Positions 16,827 through 25,610 of a DNA stretch of 64,000 nucleotides are shown piece after piece (the stretch's first letter is position 1; each line of letters opens with the position of its first letter). The notes beneath the pieces were generated by a model, which had not been told where the DNA came from, ran no database searches, and worked only from the letters and a program-made list of their open reading frames with translations. The stretch comes from DASSBQ01 sp035250505. GTDB taxonomy: Bacteria; Nitrospirota; Nitrospiria; Nitrospirales; Nitrospiraceae. Location: NCBI GenBank assembly GCA_035250505.1, contig DATFFC010000088.1:4161-68160 (forward strand), written 5' to 3'. The position numbers and the translations under genes are program-made.

Positions 16827-17366
16827 CTATTGGATGACGAATTCCGTGAAATAGGCGGACCGCACGCCGGGCTTGGGCAACAACCCGTTGACCCGTTGCG
16901 TGATCTCGTCGCGCAACTGCGCTTTGCCCTGAGGAGTACGGATCGTCCCGGAATCTTTGCTGGTCAGGAGCACGAGAATGCTGTCGCGGATCTGCGGAGT
17001 ACGCTGTTTCAGTTCTTCGCCCGCGGCGGCTCGATCCAGTTCAAGCTTGACGGTCAATTTGAGATAGCGGATCTCCGGCGCATCGGCCAGATTGACGATG
17101 AAGGGCTCCATATCGGCGATAGTCCCTGGCTCAGCCCCATGCGCCGCTCTCTTGTCCTGCGTCTCAGCCGACGCTTCGCTCCCGTGGGAGGCCACCTCGG
17201 CCTTACCCTCGGCGGCGGGCTTGTGGTCGCCGGTCATTCGAAACAAGATAAAGGCGCCGCCCAATCCGATGAGCAGCGCGCCCACGACAATCATGATCAC
17301 TAATTTCACAGGAACGCCGCCGCTTACGACCGGGGCCGCCAGTTTTTCTTCAACCGCTTCCGCCAT
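16827..17366 (-). CDS. fliL: Flagellar basal body-associated protein FliL
   Basis: The ATG at 17366, with GGCGAGGAGG upstream, gives 179 residues: one membrane helix (KLVIMIVVGALLIGLGGAFI), a charged linker, and the periplasmic FliL domain (MEPFIVNLADAPEIRYLKLT, TPQGKAQLRDEITQRVNGLL and the closing AYFTEFVIQ). FliL associates with the stator. A -24/-12 promoter sits 32 bases from its start, so fliL probably begins an internal transcript for the fliL-fliA block. Confidence 0.93.
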   Translation of the reverse strand: MAEAVEEKLAAPVVSGGVPVKLVIMIVVGALLIGLGGAFILFRMTGDHKPAAEGKAEVASHGSEASAETQDKRAAHGAEPGTIADMEPFIVNLADAPEIRYLKLTVKLELDRAAAGEELKQRTPQIRDSILVLLTSKDSGTIRTPQGKAQLRDEITQRVNGLLPKPGVRSAYFTEFVIQ

Positions 17367-17408
17367 ACAGACCTCCTCGCCGACTGTGACCGTCGAATAG
17401 CAGGGTTC

Positions 17409-17424
17409 TGCAATGCATATGCCA
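17409..17424 (-). promoter_or_regulatory. Sigma-54 promoter for fliL and the downstream fli/flh genes
   Basis: On the minus strand it reads TGGCATATGCATTGCA, with GG at 17423-17422 and GC at 17411-17410, twelve bases apart. It is nearly identical to the flgF site (TGGCATA-N4-TTGC). Predicted transcript start is near 17398. Confidence 0.78.
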
Positions 17425-17571
17425 CATGGAACGGCGCAAAAAGCTGGGACGTGAGGCACAAGAGACCGCTTACGCTGTCCCTCCCGTCAGTTCGGTGACG
17501 AGGCATTCTGTGATCCCGACAGATCGTTGACGCGGAAATGCAAGAAGCAGTGAGGGGTTGGAAGGAATGAT

Positions 17572-17610
17572 GTAGGGTGGAGCGTCTGGAAACCACACGC
17601 TCCACCCTAC
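17572..17610. repeat. Perfect 14-bp inverted repeat (REP-like hairpin) between flgE and fliL
   Basis: GTAGGGTGGAGCGT at 17572-17585 and its exact complement at 17597-17610 flank an 11-base loop. It lies 32 bases after the flgE stop. No run of T follows on the minus strand, so it is less a classical terminator than a REP-like element; GTAGGGTGG-type palindromes are common intergenic repeats in many bacteria. It could still punctuate the flgE and fliL transcripts. Confidence 0.7.
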
Positions 17611-17642
17611 GTGGAACTCCGAGCTCTATATCAATTCAGCCG

Positions 17643-18869
17643 TTATCGCTTCAGATTCACCAATTCCTGCAGCATCTCGTCGCTGGTCGTAATGGCCCGA
17701 GAATTCGCTTGGAATGCCCGCTGCGTGATGATCATATCCACGAACTCCTTGCCCAGGTCGACATTGGATTGCTCCACTGCGCCGGACACAACCTTGCCGA
17801 GTCCGTTGGTCGTCGGGGCGCCGGACAGCGGCTGTCCGGATTCGACGGTTTCGATGAACAGATTGTCACCTGTCTTGGCCAAGCCGTCGGGATTGATGAA
17901 CCGGTTCAAGACGACCTGCGCCAAGGCACGGCTCTGGCCGTTCGTAAACTGGGCCGTGACCCGTCCCTGCGCATCGACGGAGATCCGGTCCAGGGTGCCG
18001 GACGCAAAGCCGTCGACCGTTTGATCGATGACGCCGGACGGCGAGCCATATTGCGTCACGTTGGAAAAGTCCATCGTGACGGTCTGCGGTGTCGATGCCC
18101 CGCCCGGGATGACGAGCGACAGGGCTTGCGATCCACCGGAGGTGAGCGCCCCGCTTGCATCGAAGGTCAGGTCGGTGCGCGCGATCGGGGCGGCGCTGCC
18201 GACCTGAGAATACAGATCCCAGTTATTGGCGGTCGAGGTCTTTACAAAATAGAACCGCAACTGCTGCGCATTGCCCAACGAGTCGTACACGTTCACGCCT
18301 GTCGAGAAGTTATAGGTCGTGGGATCGGTCACATTGAAGGCGCCGGTCGGCACGGTCGCATTGGCGTCCAAATTGGCGCGGATCGCCGCGGTGGTCGTCA
18401 CCTGCGGCGCGACCGCGTTTGACGTCAGCGTGATATTGCCGACCGTATTGGTGATATTGCCGTTGAGGTCGGCCTGATATCCCTGGAGCAGGAAGCCGCT
18501 GGCGTCCACCACCTGTCCAAGATTGTTGACCTTGAACTGGCCGGCGCGGGAGTAGTAGCTCGCCCCGGCACTGTCGTTCAAGTGATAAAAGCCGCTGCCG
18601 TCGATGGCCAGGTCGAACGTGTTACCGGTGGTCGTGAGCGAGCCTTGGGAGAAGTTCGGTTGAATGTCGTTCAGAAACACGCCGAGACCGATTTGGTCCG
18701 CTCCGGATCCTCCGGCGAGGTTGGCCGAAATCAACTCGGCGAACGTCGCCCGGCTGGACTTGAAGCCGACCGTCCCGACATTCGCGATATTGTTTCCGAT
18801 CACGGACATCGCATTGCCGTAAGCGTTGAGCCCGGTGACGGCGGTAAACATGCCGGTAAGAATTCCCAT
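17643..18869 (-). CDS. flgE: Flagellar hook protein FlgE
   Basis: The 408-residue protein has the hook signature GILTGMFTAVTGLNAYGNAM with SVIGNNIANVGTVGFK at the N-terminus, the DLAIDGSGFYHL block, and the C-terminal QSNVDLGKEFVDMIITQRAF. The extra central domain between residues 130 and 300 distinguishes FlgE from the rod proteins. It polymerises into the hook after export. Upstream flgD and fliK, which cap and measure the hook, are in the same run. Confidence 0.96.
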   Translation of the reverse strand: MGILTGMFTAVTGLNAYGNAMSVIGNNIANVGTVGFKSSRATFAELISANLAGGSGADQIGLGVFLNDIQPNFSQGSLTTTGNTFDLAIDGSGFYHLNDSAGASYYSRAGQFKVNNLGQVVDASGFLLQGYQADLNGNITNTVGNITLTSNAVAPQVTTTAAIRANLDANATVPTGAFNVTDPTTYNFSTGVNVYDSLGNAQQLRFYFVKTSTANNWDLYSQVGSAAPIARTDLTFDASGALTSGGSQALSLVIPGGASTPQTVTMDFSNVTQYGSPSGVIDQTVDGFASGTLDRISVDAQGRVTAQFTNGQSRALAQVVLNRFINPDGLAKTGDNLFIETVESGQPLSGAPTTNGLGKVVSGAVEQSNVDLGKEFVDMIITQRAFQANSRAITTSDEMLQELVNLKR

Positions 18870-18906
18870 TGTATGATCCTCCTTCTGGTCTTAGGGGTGT
18901 GACGAA

Positions 18907-19227
18907 TTACGCAACGGCGCCGGTCGCCGGCGACGCCGATTGTGATTCTGATGTTGCCGGCTTGGTTGAACCTTGCGCCGTCTCCTGCAAGGCGACACTC
19001 CGTTCCATCAAGCTGACAAGCTTCGAGAGTTGCTCCAATTGGGTAAACTGAGCGGTCTGAGCAATGAAATCTTCATTCTCGATCGGGTTCAACGGATCTT
19101 GGTGCTGAAGTTGCGTCACCAAGAGCTTGAGAAAATCGTCCTGTCCCATCGCTTTGGGCCCGTCTGAAGTCGGCGTGGCGGTTGACGGGGTTGAACGATT
19201 GTCGGTGATCACTTTGCTGATATCCAT
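18907..19227 (-). CDS. flgD: Hook-capping protein FlgD, short form
   Basis: The ATG at 19227 (TGGAGG upstream) yields 106 residues. The FlgD N-terminal domain is unmistakable: MGQDDFLKLLVTQLQHQDPL, NPIENEDFIAQTAQFTQLEQ. The protein stops shortly after and lacks the C-terminal FlgD Ig-like/Tudor region of the enteric protein (over 200 residues). Short FlgD forms are known in other phyla, so this is probably functional rather than truncated. It lies between fliK and flgE. Confidence 0.92.
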   Translation of the reverse strand: MDISKVITDNRSTPSTATPTSDGPKAMGQDDFLKLLVTQLQHQDPLNPIENEDFIAQTAQFTQLEQLSKLVSLMERSVALQETAQGSTKPATSESQSASPATGAVA

Positions 19228-19270
19228 AAGAGCCTCCAGTTCTGCAGAAACGTCGCTGCCGGCCTCTTCG

Positions 19271-20896
19271 CTAAGCGAAGTAGCTGACGATTCCCGTGTG
19301 TCGTCGCCGTTCAACCGACAAAGGTTCGCGCATGTCCGCCTCGGCCGCGCGCTGGACCGGATCCACCATCGAGGCATGCCGGTCGCTCTGCTGACCGAGC
19401 CAGCCCTGGGAATCACCTCGGGAAAGCTGCTGCTGGTCTACCGTCACCTTGAATTCGCCCATTTCGAGGCCGGAGCTCTGCAACCTGTGTTCAAGTTGCT
19501 GCTGCTGGCTGAGCATGCCCTGTCCAAGATCCATCTGATCGGTCCTGATATGGGCGTGAACGGTCCGATCACTCAGGAAGATACGGACATTGATCGGCCC
19601 CAGATCGGCGGGCTCGAGATCCAGGCTCACTGCCTGGACCATCGGACGGCCCTCATCCCCCTGCGGCCAGGATATGGCCGTTCCTCGTCCGGTAATGCCA
19701 TCCGTCCGATGGCCGCCTCCCTGCGGCGATGCCGCTCTGTCCGCCGCCACCGTCGCGATCGTCTCACCGAATCCTTCGCGGGGCGCAGGATGCTGGCCGG
19801 CCTGTGACGGCTCCGTCCGGCTGCCGGCCGCCTGATCTTCACGCCGTCCCATTGCCTCTTCTTGTCCACCGTTGAATTGAAACCACTCCGCCGGCGGCCG
19901 GTGCTCGACCATTCCGTCGGTGGCAGGATGGTCGCCCTGCTGCCAAGTTTCGATCGGGTTTGTAGCGTTTCGGGTAAATGGCGCATCGCCTGGGAGAGAA
20001 GCCTCATGAGACAGTGACAATGTTTCGTTCTTGGACTGCAGGTCCCCATGTGCCGGCATGTTCGAAAGCACCGTCGCCGGATCCGTTGATGGCTGGGTTT
20101 CCATCATGCCGGCGATCGCGGCCAAGCCTCCTTGCTCCCCGGCTTGCGGAAGACGGGGGTCGTTCGATGCCGGCAATGCTGGAGGAGGCTCCTTCGACTG
20201 CGCGCTCCCATCCTGGACTTCGGCAGGGCCAAGCAGTTGTTGTTGCGCGCCTGGCTTCATCAGCGAGGACGCCGTCGGCTGGCCGGCCGTAAGGTCCACG
20301 ATGACCTGTGCCGAAGCGGTGGCAGACTCGATCGTGATCACCAACGCGTCTGTGTTATCGGACGCTGGCTCTGGTTCTCCGTTCGACGGGGTTTGGTCCG
20401 CGAGCGCGACGCACAAGGCGATCATCACATCGGCCGATGGGCCCCCATTCGTCTCATGCTCCTCGGTCCGCTGATCGCCTTCTTCAATCCGTTGATCCTG
20501 TTCTGCCATGCGGCCCTGTTCCACTTCTGCTGAGTGATCGAGACGATGGGTCACCGGCTCACGGTGCTCTCCCGGCTCGGCGGAGCGATGGTCCGGGGAT
20601 GAACCGCCGGCGTGCCGATTCGCTTTCCCCGGCGATTCGGATCGACGAGACGCAGTCGAAGGAGACTTAGGGGATATCTCCGATGCCGCGCGCCGCGAAT
20701 GATTCGGGCGATCCCGCTCATGGATCCGGCGATCCTCCAACGGAGACGATGCAGAATAATCCTCCCGAGCAGCGGCCTGCCGTGGGGCAATACTATCCAA
20801 GAAGGCCGAAAACGATTGAGTCTGTCGCGGAGCTTCGACCGGTGGTCGGTCGGAAACGGATCGATGCTCAATAGGGAAAAGGCTTGGTTGAACCAT
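19271..20896 (-). CDS. fliK: Flagellar hook-length control protein FliK
   Basis: The ATG at 20896 (CGGAGGTG upstream) gives 541 residues. Most of the protein is low-complexity, rich in Ser, Pro, Gln, Glu and His, as is usual for the ruler region. The conserved C-terminal FliK domain is VSLDLEPADLGPINVRIFLS, then LSQQQQLEHRLQSSGLEMGE and FKVTVDQQQ. FliK is exported and signals FlhB to switch substrate class. Its partner FlhB here carries the altered NPTE site. Confidence 0.88.
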   Translation of the reverse strand: MVQPSLFPIEHRSVSDRPPVEAPRQTQSFSAFLDSIAPRQAAAREDYSASSPLEDRRIHERDRPNHSRRAASEISPKSPSTASRRSESPGKANRHAGGSSPDHRSAEPGEHREPVTHRLDHSAEVEQGRMAEQDQRIEEGDQRTEEHETNGGPSADVMIALCVALADQTPSNGEPEPASDNTDALVITIESATASAQVIVDLTAGQPTASSLMKPGAQQQLLGPAEVQDGSAQSKEPPPALPASNDPRLPQAGEQGGLAAIAGMMETQPSTDPATVLSNMPAHGDLQSKNETLSLSHEASLPGDAPFTRNATNPIETWQQGDHPATDGMVEHRPPAEWFQFNGGQEEAMGRREDQAAGSRTEPSQAGQHPAPREGFGETIATVAADRAASPQGGGHRTDGITGRGTAISWPQGDEGRPMVQAVSLDLEPADLGPINVRIFLSDRTVHAHIRTDQMDLGQGMLSQQQQLEHRLQSSGLEMGEFKVTVDQQQLSRGDSQGWLGQQSDRHASMVDPVQRAAEADMREPLSVERRRHTGIVSYFA

Positions 20897-21080
20897 GGGA
20901 ATGTTGCACCTCCGGAAATGAGACCCAATATTACAAGGCTCATGCCATGAGTCGCGCATCAGAAAATCACGACTCAGGGCGTAATTTCTGTGAGATGAAA
21001 CCGATCGGAGGCTGGAAGAGGGAAGCTTCTGCAGGGTAAGGAGGAAAAAACTTCCGGTCGCGCTCAGGAAGGAGGCGGCT

Positions 21081-21788
21081 CTATGGTGCAGCCAACAACT
21101 GCTCGGTCAGACGCGCCGCCCGCTCCGGACGAACGGCGGCGAGAATGGCGCCGGCGGACTTGCTTTTCAAGATGCGTAGCACTTCAATGGCCTTGCGTTC
21201 CGGCATGCGTTCCAGACTGGCCGCCGCTTCCTCGGCGGGCATCGACTCGTAGATTTTGGCCAACTGCGCCTGATGCTGATTTCTCGAGTCGGCCCCGGTC
21301 TTTTCCTGGCGGAGTTTGCGGTCCTGCTGCCGCTGTTGGCTTTCTGCTTCTTTCTGTTGCTGCGCGGCAGCCAGTCGTTCCTGCTTTGCGAGGATCTGTT
21401 CGAGTTCACCTTTTAACACCAACAGCCGGTCTTCTGCGCCGCGCAAGGAGGCCTCGCGCCGGTCGAGGTCGCGTTTCCGCTGATCAAGCATGTCGATAAT
21501 CTCGCGGGGGACCGTCAGCGCCGGTCCCTGCACCGGAGTTCGTTCACTCGCACTTTGCTGAGGCTCGGCTGAAGCCGCCGATTGGGCGGATATCCCGGTC
21601 GCCTGCCCGTTTGCGGCGGGAGGCTGCTCGGATTCAGCGGCTGCATGAGCCGGAAGGTCGACCAGCGAAACAAGACCGACGAGAAGCCAACCGGTGGCCG
21701 CCATCAGCGACCGCGAAACCGGCGACACCGCGCGGCGGCGTGCGAGCGGCCCGTCGTGACGGAAGATACTCAGGTTCCTGCTATTCAT
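21081..21788 (-). CDS. MotE-like flagellar chaperone (MgtE N-domain protein)
   Basis: The ATG at 21788 overlaps the fliJ stop and gives 235 residues. After a signal-anchor (LMAATGWLLVGLVSLVDLPA) comes a long coiled coil (residues about 100-170, heptads rich in Arg, Glu, Gln). The C-terminal MgtE-N-like helical repeat reads YESMPAEEAAASLERMPERK and LKSKSAGAILAAVRPERAAR. This arrangement is that of MotE, which stabilises stator protein MotC in some bacteria, and of similar proteins found between fliJ and fliK. The exact role here is inferred from family and position. Confidence 0.75.
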   Translation of the reverse strand: MNSRNLSIFRHDGPLARRRAVSPVSRSLMAATGWLLVGLVSLVDLPAHAAAESEQPPAANGQATGISAQSAASAEPQQSASERTPVQGPALTVPREIIDMLDQRKRDLDRREASLRGAEDRLLVLKGELEQILAKQERLAAAQQQKEAESQQRQQDRKLRQEKTGADSRNQHQAQLAKIYESMPAEEAAASLERMPERKAIEVLRILKSKSAGAILAAVRPERAARLTEQLLAAP

Positions 21789-22245
21789 GCGAATGTCGTC
21801 CCGTGGGCACTTCCCATCTCGCCTCTCCACGCCGTCTGCGCGCCGCCTGCTCATCCATGAGCCGTTGATCTGCATGAAGCTCCTCCTGCTGTCGAGCCTC
21901 TCGGCGCCGGGCGATCAGAATATCGAGCTTCTTCCGTTCCTGCATGGCTCCGACGACCATCGACTGTTTATCCAGCCATTCACGGTGCAAGACGGCATGG
22001 GCATCAGCCGATCGGCGAGCCTTGACCGACGCATGGTCGATGTCTTCATACCAATAAGAGGTCTCCTCGACCGTAAGACCGGCGAGAGCGGCTTCGGCGT
22101 ATCGCCGTTGCTTCGCCTTGGCTTCGGCTTCATGGGAGGCTGCCTGTTCCGCGGATTCCTGCAGCACACGGGCGGCCGCCGCCAGCTCGATGCGCAGCGC
22201 GTCCTCGATCTGCCTACGATAGGCAAGCAGTCGCGAGAGATTCAT
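21781..22245 (-). CDS. fliJ: Flagellar export protein FliJ
   Basis: The 154-residue protein is almost wholly coiled coil with the FliJ-type start (NLSRLLAYRRQIEDALRIEL) and the conserved end region (LDILIARRREARQQEELHAD). FliJ links the ATPase FliI to the FlhA gate. It overlaps fliI by four bases and the next gene by eight. Confidence 0.85.
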   Translation of the reverse strand: MNLSRLLAYRRQIEDALRIELAAAARVLQESAEQAASHEAEAKAKQRRYAEAALAGLTVEETSYWYEDIDHASVKARRSADAHAVLHREWLDKQSMVVGAMQERKKLDILIARRREARQQEELHADQRLMDEQAARRRRGEARWEVPTGRHSHE

Positions 22246-23549
22246 TGGATCCTCTGTCCCAGCGCCGTCAGCTCATCGACCGCGCGCGCATAGGGGACCG
22301 GCTGTCTGATTTCCTGCCGCAGAAAAGCGGTAATGTCGTCATGTGCCGCCACCGCCTTGTCCAGTTCTTTGCTTGTCCCGGGTTTATAGGCCCCGAGCGT
22401 GATCAAATCCTCCGACCGCCGATACAGCGCCATCCGCTCAAACACGAGCCGCGCGGCGGCATAATGGGCCGGCGACACCACATCGCGCATCACGCGGCTG
22501 GTGCTCTGCAGAATATCGACCGCGGGAAAGTGATTGCGGGCCGCCAGCTCGCGAGACAAGACGATGTGGCCGTCTAGAATGGACCGGACGGAATCGGCGA
22601 TGGGATCATTCAAGTCATCGCCATCCACCAAGACCGTGTAGAGGCCGGTAATCGTGCCGGGTCCCTGGCAGGTACCCACCCGCTCCAACAGCTTCGGCAG
22701 GGCCGAGAACACCGATGGGGTATAGCCTTTCGTCGTGGGCGGCTCTCCGATGGCCAGGCCGACCTCACGCTGACTATAGGCAAAGCGCGTCAAGGAATCC
22801 ATCATGAGCAGGACATGTTTTCCGCAGTCGCGGAAATATTCGGCGATCGCCGTGGCGATCAGCGCGCCTCGGATGCGCACCAGCGGCGGCTGATCCGACG
22901 TCGCGACGATGACCACGGAACGGGCCAGCGCTTGGGGGGTCAGATCCCGCTCCAGAAATTCTTTCACTTCGCGACCTCGCTCGCCGACCATGGCGATCAC
23001 GTTGACATCGGCTTGCGTGTAGCGGCTGATCATCCCCAGCAAGATGCTCTTCCCGACGCCGGAGCCGGCAAAAAATCCGATCTTCTGACCCAGTCCACAG
23101 GTCAACAAGGCATTGACCGCTCTCACGCCGAGGTCCAACGGCTGTGTAATCCTGGCTCGGTGCAGCGGGTTCGGAGGTGCGGCATGAACGGGATACCGGA
23201 TGGTGTCCTCGAGCGGAGCCAATCCATCCAGCGGTTGGCCGAGTCCATCGAGAATGCGGCCCAACAGCTGGGGCCCGACCGGCACGGATGCCGCTCGCCC
23301 TCGCATGATGAGGCGACTGCCCGGTCCGATACCCTGCATGTCCCCAAGCGGCATCAGCAGCACGCGATCATCCCGAAACCCCACGACTTCGGCCAGCACG
23401 GTGCCGAGTCCGTCTTCACGCGTCACTTCACAGACTTCCCCGACCGACGTAAAGGGGCCGGTCCCTTCAATGACAATGCCGACCGCCTGGGCCACCCGCC
23501 CCGTGATGGCGATCGACTCAATGTCGTCCAGTCGCTCAGTGAGCTTCAT
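22242..23549 (-). CDS. fliI: Flagellum-specific export ATPase FliI
   Basis: The ATG at 23549 gives 435 residues. The Walker A is GFFAGSGVGKSILLGMISRY near residue 160, followed by MVGERGREVKEFLERDL and the Walker B strand HVLLMMDSLTRFAYSQREVG. The C-terminal helical domain is also present (AYKPGTSKELDKAV). It hydrolyses ATP to help unfold and load export substrates. The start overlaps the end of the FliH fusion gene by 14 bases, which implies coupled production of the ATPase and its unusual regulator. Confidence 0.96.
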   Translation of the reverse strand: MKLTERLDDIESIAITGRVAQAVGIVIEGTGPFTSVGEVCEVTREDGLGTVLAEVVGFRDDRVLLMPLGDMQGIGPGSRLIMRGRAASVPVGPQLLGRILDGLGQPLDGLAPLEDTIRYPVHAAPPNPLHRARITQPLDLGVRAVNALLTCGLGQKIGFFAGSGVGKSILLGMISRYTQADVNVIAMVGERGREVKEFLERDLTPQALARSVVIVATSDQPPLVRIRGALIATAIAEYFRDCGKHVLLMMDSLTRFAYSQREVGLAIGEPPTTKGYTPSVFSALPKLLERVGTCQGPGTITGLYTVLVDGDDLNDPIADSVRSILDGHIVLSRELAARNHFPAVDILQSTSRVMRDVVSPAHYAAARLVFERMALYRRSEDLITLGAYKPGTSKELDKAVAAHDDITAFLRQEIRQPVPYARAVDELTALGQRIQ

Positions 23550-24594
23550 CGGTATTCCGCCGGCGTAACGCTTCACCGATGCGAAGCAATTGTGTTTCGA
23601 GCGTAGCATCGACCAGACGGCTCGGCGTGTGGATCAGACAGCCGCCGCGCGCGATCGACGCATCCCCCTCGATCTTGATCGTCAATGCCGGCTCGGCCCG
23701 CTCGCACAGCGCCTGGCGCGCCGGTTCCAACAACGGCACATCCAGCGGGTGCACGCAGATCCTGATTGCCCCGCGTTCGGGGACATGCGCGAATGCGGCC
23801 TGCACTTGGGTTAGAATCAGGTCCGGCCGTTCCGCGACCGCATCGCGCAGGACTTTCTGCGCGATGCCGAATGCCAACGACGCCACGTCCTGCTCGATCG
23901 ATTCATGCAATCGGCCCCCGATCGCGTCCAACCGATCGACCACCGTCTTCACCAGTTCTTGCTCTTGGCGGCGAGCCGCGGCCACCCGTTCGAACGCCAG
24001 GCGCTCTCCCTCGGCCAACCCGCGTTGATAGTCCGCCGCCGTCTCCTGGCCGCTCTTGGCTTCCTTCATTCCAAAGTCGGTGAGCGCCATCCGAGTCAGC
24101 CGGAGATTACCCGAGCGGATAATCGCATGCTTGAGCACACTATTCTCTTGCCGCAGCCGATGGAGTTCCATCAGCCTGGTGACCGTGTGCCGTACCAAGT
24201 CGTTTTGAAACGGCTTCGCGAGAAAATCGGACGCGCCTGCCTTCATAGCGCGAACGGCCACATCGATGTTACCGTAGCCGGTGATGACCAAGCCGAGCAT
24301 CCCGCCGTCGATTTCCAGCATGCGCTGGAGCAAGGCGATGCCATCCATGTCCGGGAGCTGCACATCGATCATCAAGAGCGCGACAGGATGGCGCGAGAGG
24401 CAGGCCAGCGCCTCGTTGGCGGTTCCGGCCTGAAGAACGTGAAATCCGTCGGCATGAAGCAGGTCGGTCAGAAGGCACCGGACCGCTTCGTCATCGTCTA
24501 CGAGCAGGATGCTTTTCGCCGAGAGTTCCGGCGCCGGCCGCTGCGGCGCCGCCCGAACCGAAGCCGAGCCGGTCGCCGGCAATCCCATTTTCAT
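23536..24594 (-). CDS. fliH: Response-regulator receiver domain fused to FliH (export ATPase regulator)
   Basis: The 352-residue product has two parts. Residues about 27-145 form a complete receiver domain: ILLVDDDEAVR (acidic pocket D33-D35), the phosphoacceptor D77 in MIDVQLPDMDG, T105 in VITGYG, and K127 in LAKPF. Residues about 170-350 are FliH: DYQRGLAEGERLAFERVAAA is the glycine-spaced helix region, then LAFGIAQKVLRDAVAERPDL and ICVHPLDVPLLEPARQAL, ending with RGGCLIHTPSRLVDATLETQ. The gene sits exactly in the fliH slot between fliG and fliI, with a four-base ATGA overlap with fliG. Ordinary FliH lacks a receiver; its N-terminal tail instead contacts FliN and FlhA. The intact phosphorylation residues suggest phosphorelay control of FliI. 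Confidence 0.9.
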   Translation of the reverse strand: MKMGLPATGSASVRAAPQRPAPELSAKSILLVDDDEAVRCLLTDLLHADGFHVLQAGTANEALACLSRHPVALLMIDVQLPDMDGIALLQRMLEIDGGMLGLVITGYGNIDVAVRAMKAGASDFLAKPFQNDLVRHTVTRLMELHRLRQENSVLKHAIIRSGNLRLTRMALTDFGMKEAKSGQETAADYQRGLAEGERLAFERVAAARRQEQELVKTVVDRLDAIGGRLHESIEQDVASLAFGIAQKVLRDAVAERPDLILTQVQAAFAHVPERGAIRICVHPLDVPLLEPARQALCERAEPALTIKIEGDASIARGGCLIHTPSRLVDATLETQLLRIGEALRRRNTDEAH

Positions 24595-25586
24595 AGCATC
24601 TGCTCCCCTCCGGCACCGGCCACCACGATTCGTCCTTCCTCTTCCAGCTTGCGACAGACCTTCAGAATGTTCTGCTGCGCCTTTTCGACGTCCGACACCT
24701 TGACGGGCCCGCGGGTCTCCATATCGTCTTTGAGCATCTGGGCGGCGCGACTCGACATGTTCTTGAGAAATTTCTCCTTGACCTCCGGACTGCTGCCGCG
24801 CAGGGCGACCGGCAGATCCTCTTTGCTGATCTCTTTCATCAGTTCCTGAATGCCGCGGTCATCCAACTTGATCAAATCCTCGAACACGAACATGAGGGCG
24901 CGGATGCTGTCGGCCAAGGCCTGATCCCGTTCTGACAGTTTGGCCATGATGCCCCCTTCGGTGGCTTTGTCCAGGCGGGTCAGAATGTTGGCCATGAGTT
25001 CGGCTCCCCCGACATTCATGCTGGAGCCGGCCGTCGTGGATTGCAGCGACTCCTGCAAACTATCGCTCAGCTCCTGCAAGACTTCAGGCTGGACCTCCTG
25101 CATGGTCGCCAACCGCAACGCCACATCCGCGCGTAACATTTCCGGCAACGAACCGATCACCACGCTGGCCTGTTCCGCCTCGATATGCGCGAGACAGACG
25201 GCAATGGTTTGAGGATGTTCGACCCGCAGCAACTGCGCAACCATTTTGGCATCGATCCACTTCAGCGCATCGATGCCGGGATAGGTCTTCGTATTTAAGG
25301 ATTCGAGCAGGCGTGTGGCTTTGTCTTGCCCCAAGGCTTTGACCAGAATCGTCTTCATGTATTCTTTGCTCTCGAATTGCACCTCTCCGCTCGCACTGGC
25401 CTTCTCGAACTCATCGATGACGGCGGACTCTTCGTCCTTGGTGATGTGAGCCGTATCCTTCATGTAGGACCCCAACTTGCGGATATCCTTAGGGTCCAAG
25501 GATTTCATCACCTGCGCCGCGGCGTCTTCGCCGATCGCGCGGAGCAGGATGGCGGCCTTTTGTTCACCCGTCAGTTGTTTAGCCAT
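24591..25586 (-). CDS. fliG: Flagellar motor switch protein FliG
   Basis: The 331-residue protein shows all FliG regions: the N-terminal LTGEQKAAILLRAIGEDAAA, the middle EHPQTIAVCLAHIEAEQASV with the EHPQ motif, and the C-terminal torque helix MFVFEDLIKLDDRGIQELMK followed by KFLKNMSSRAAQMLKDDMET. FliG connects the C ring to the MS ring and interacts with the stator. It follows fliF after a repeat-filled gap. Confidence 0.97.
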   Translation of the reverse strand: MAKQLTGEQKAAILLRAIGEDAAAQVMKSLDPKDIRKLGSYMKDTAHITKDEESAVIDEFEKASASGEVQFESKEYMKTILVKALGQDKATRLLESLNTKTYPGIDALKWIDAKMVAQLLRVEHPQTIAVCLAHIEAEQASVVIGSLPEMLRADVALRLATMQEVQPEVLQELSDSLQESLQSTTAGSSMNVGGAELMANILTRLDKATEGGIMAKLSERDQALADSIRALMFVFEDLIKLDDRGIQELMKEISKEDLPVALRGSSPEVKEKFLKNMSSRAAQMLKDDMETRGPVKVSDVEKAQQNILKVCRKLEEEGRIVVAGAGGEQML

Positions 25587-25610
25587 ATCGTCGTATTCGG
25601 TATTTAGTGA

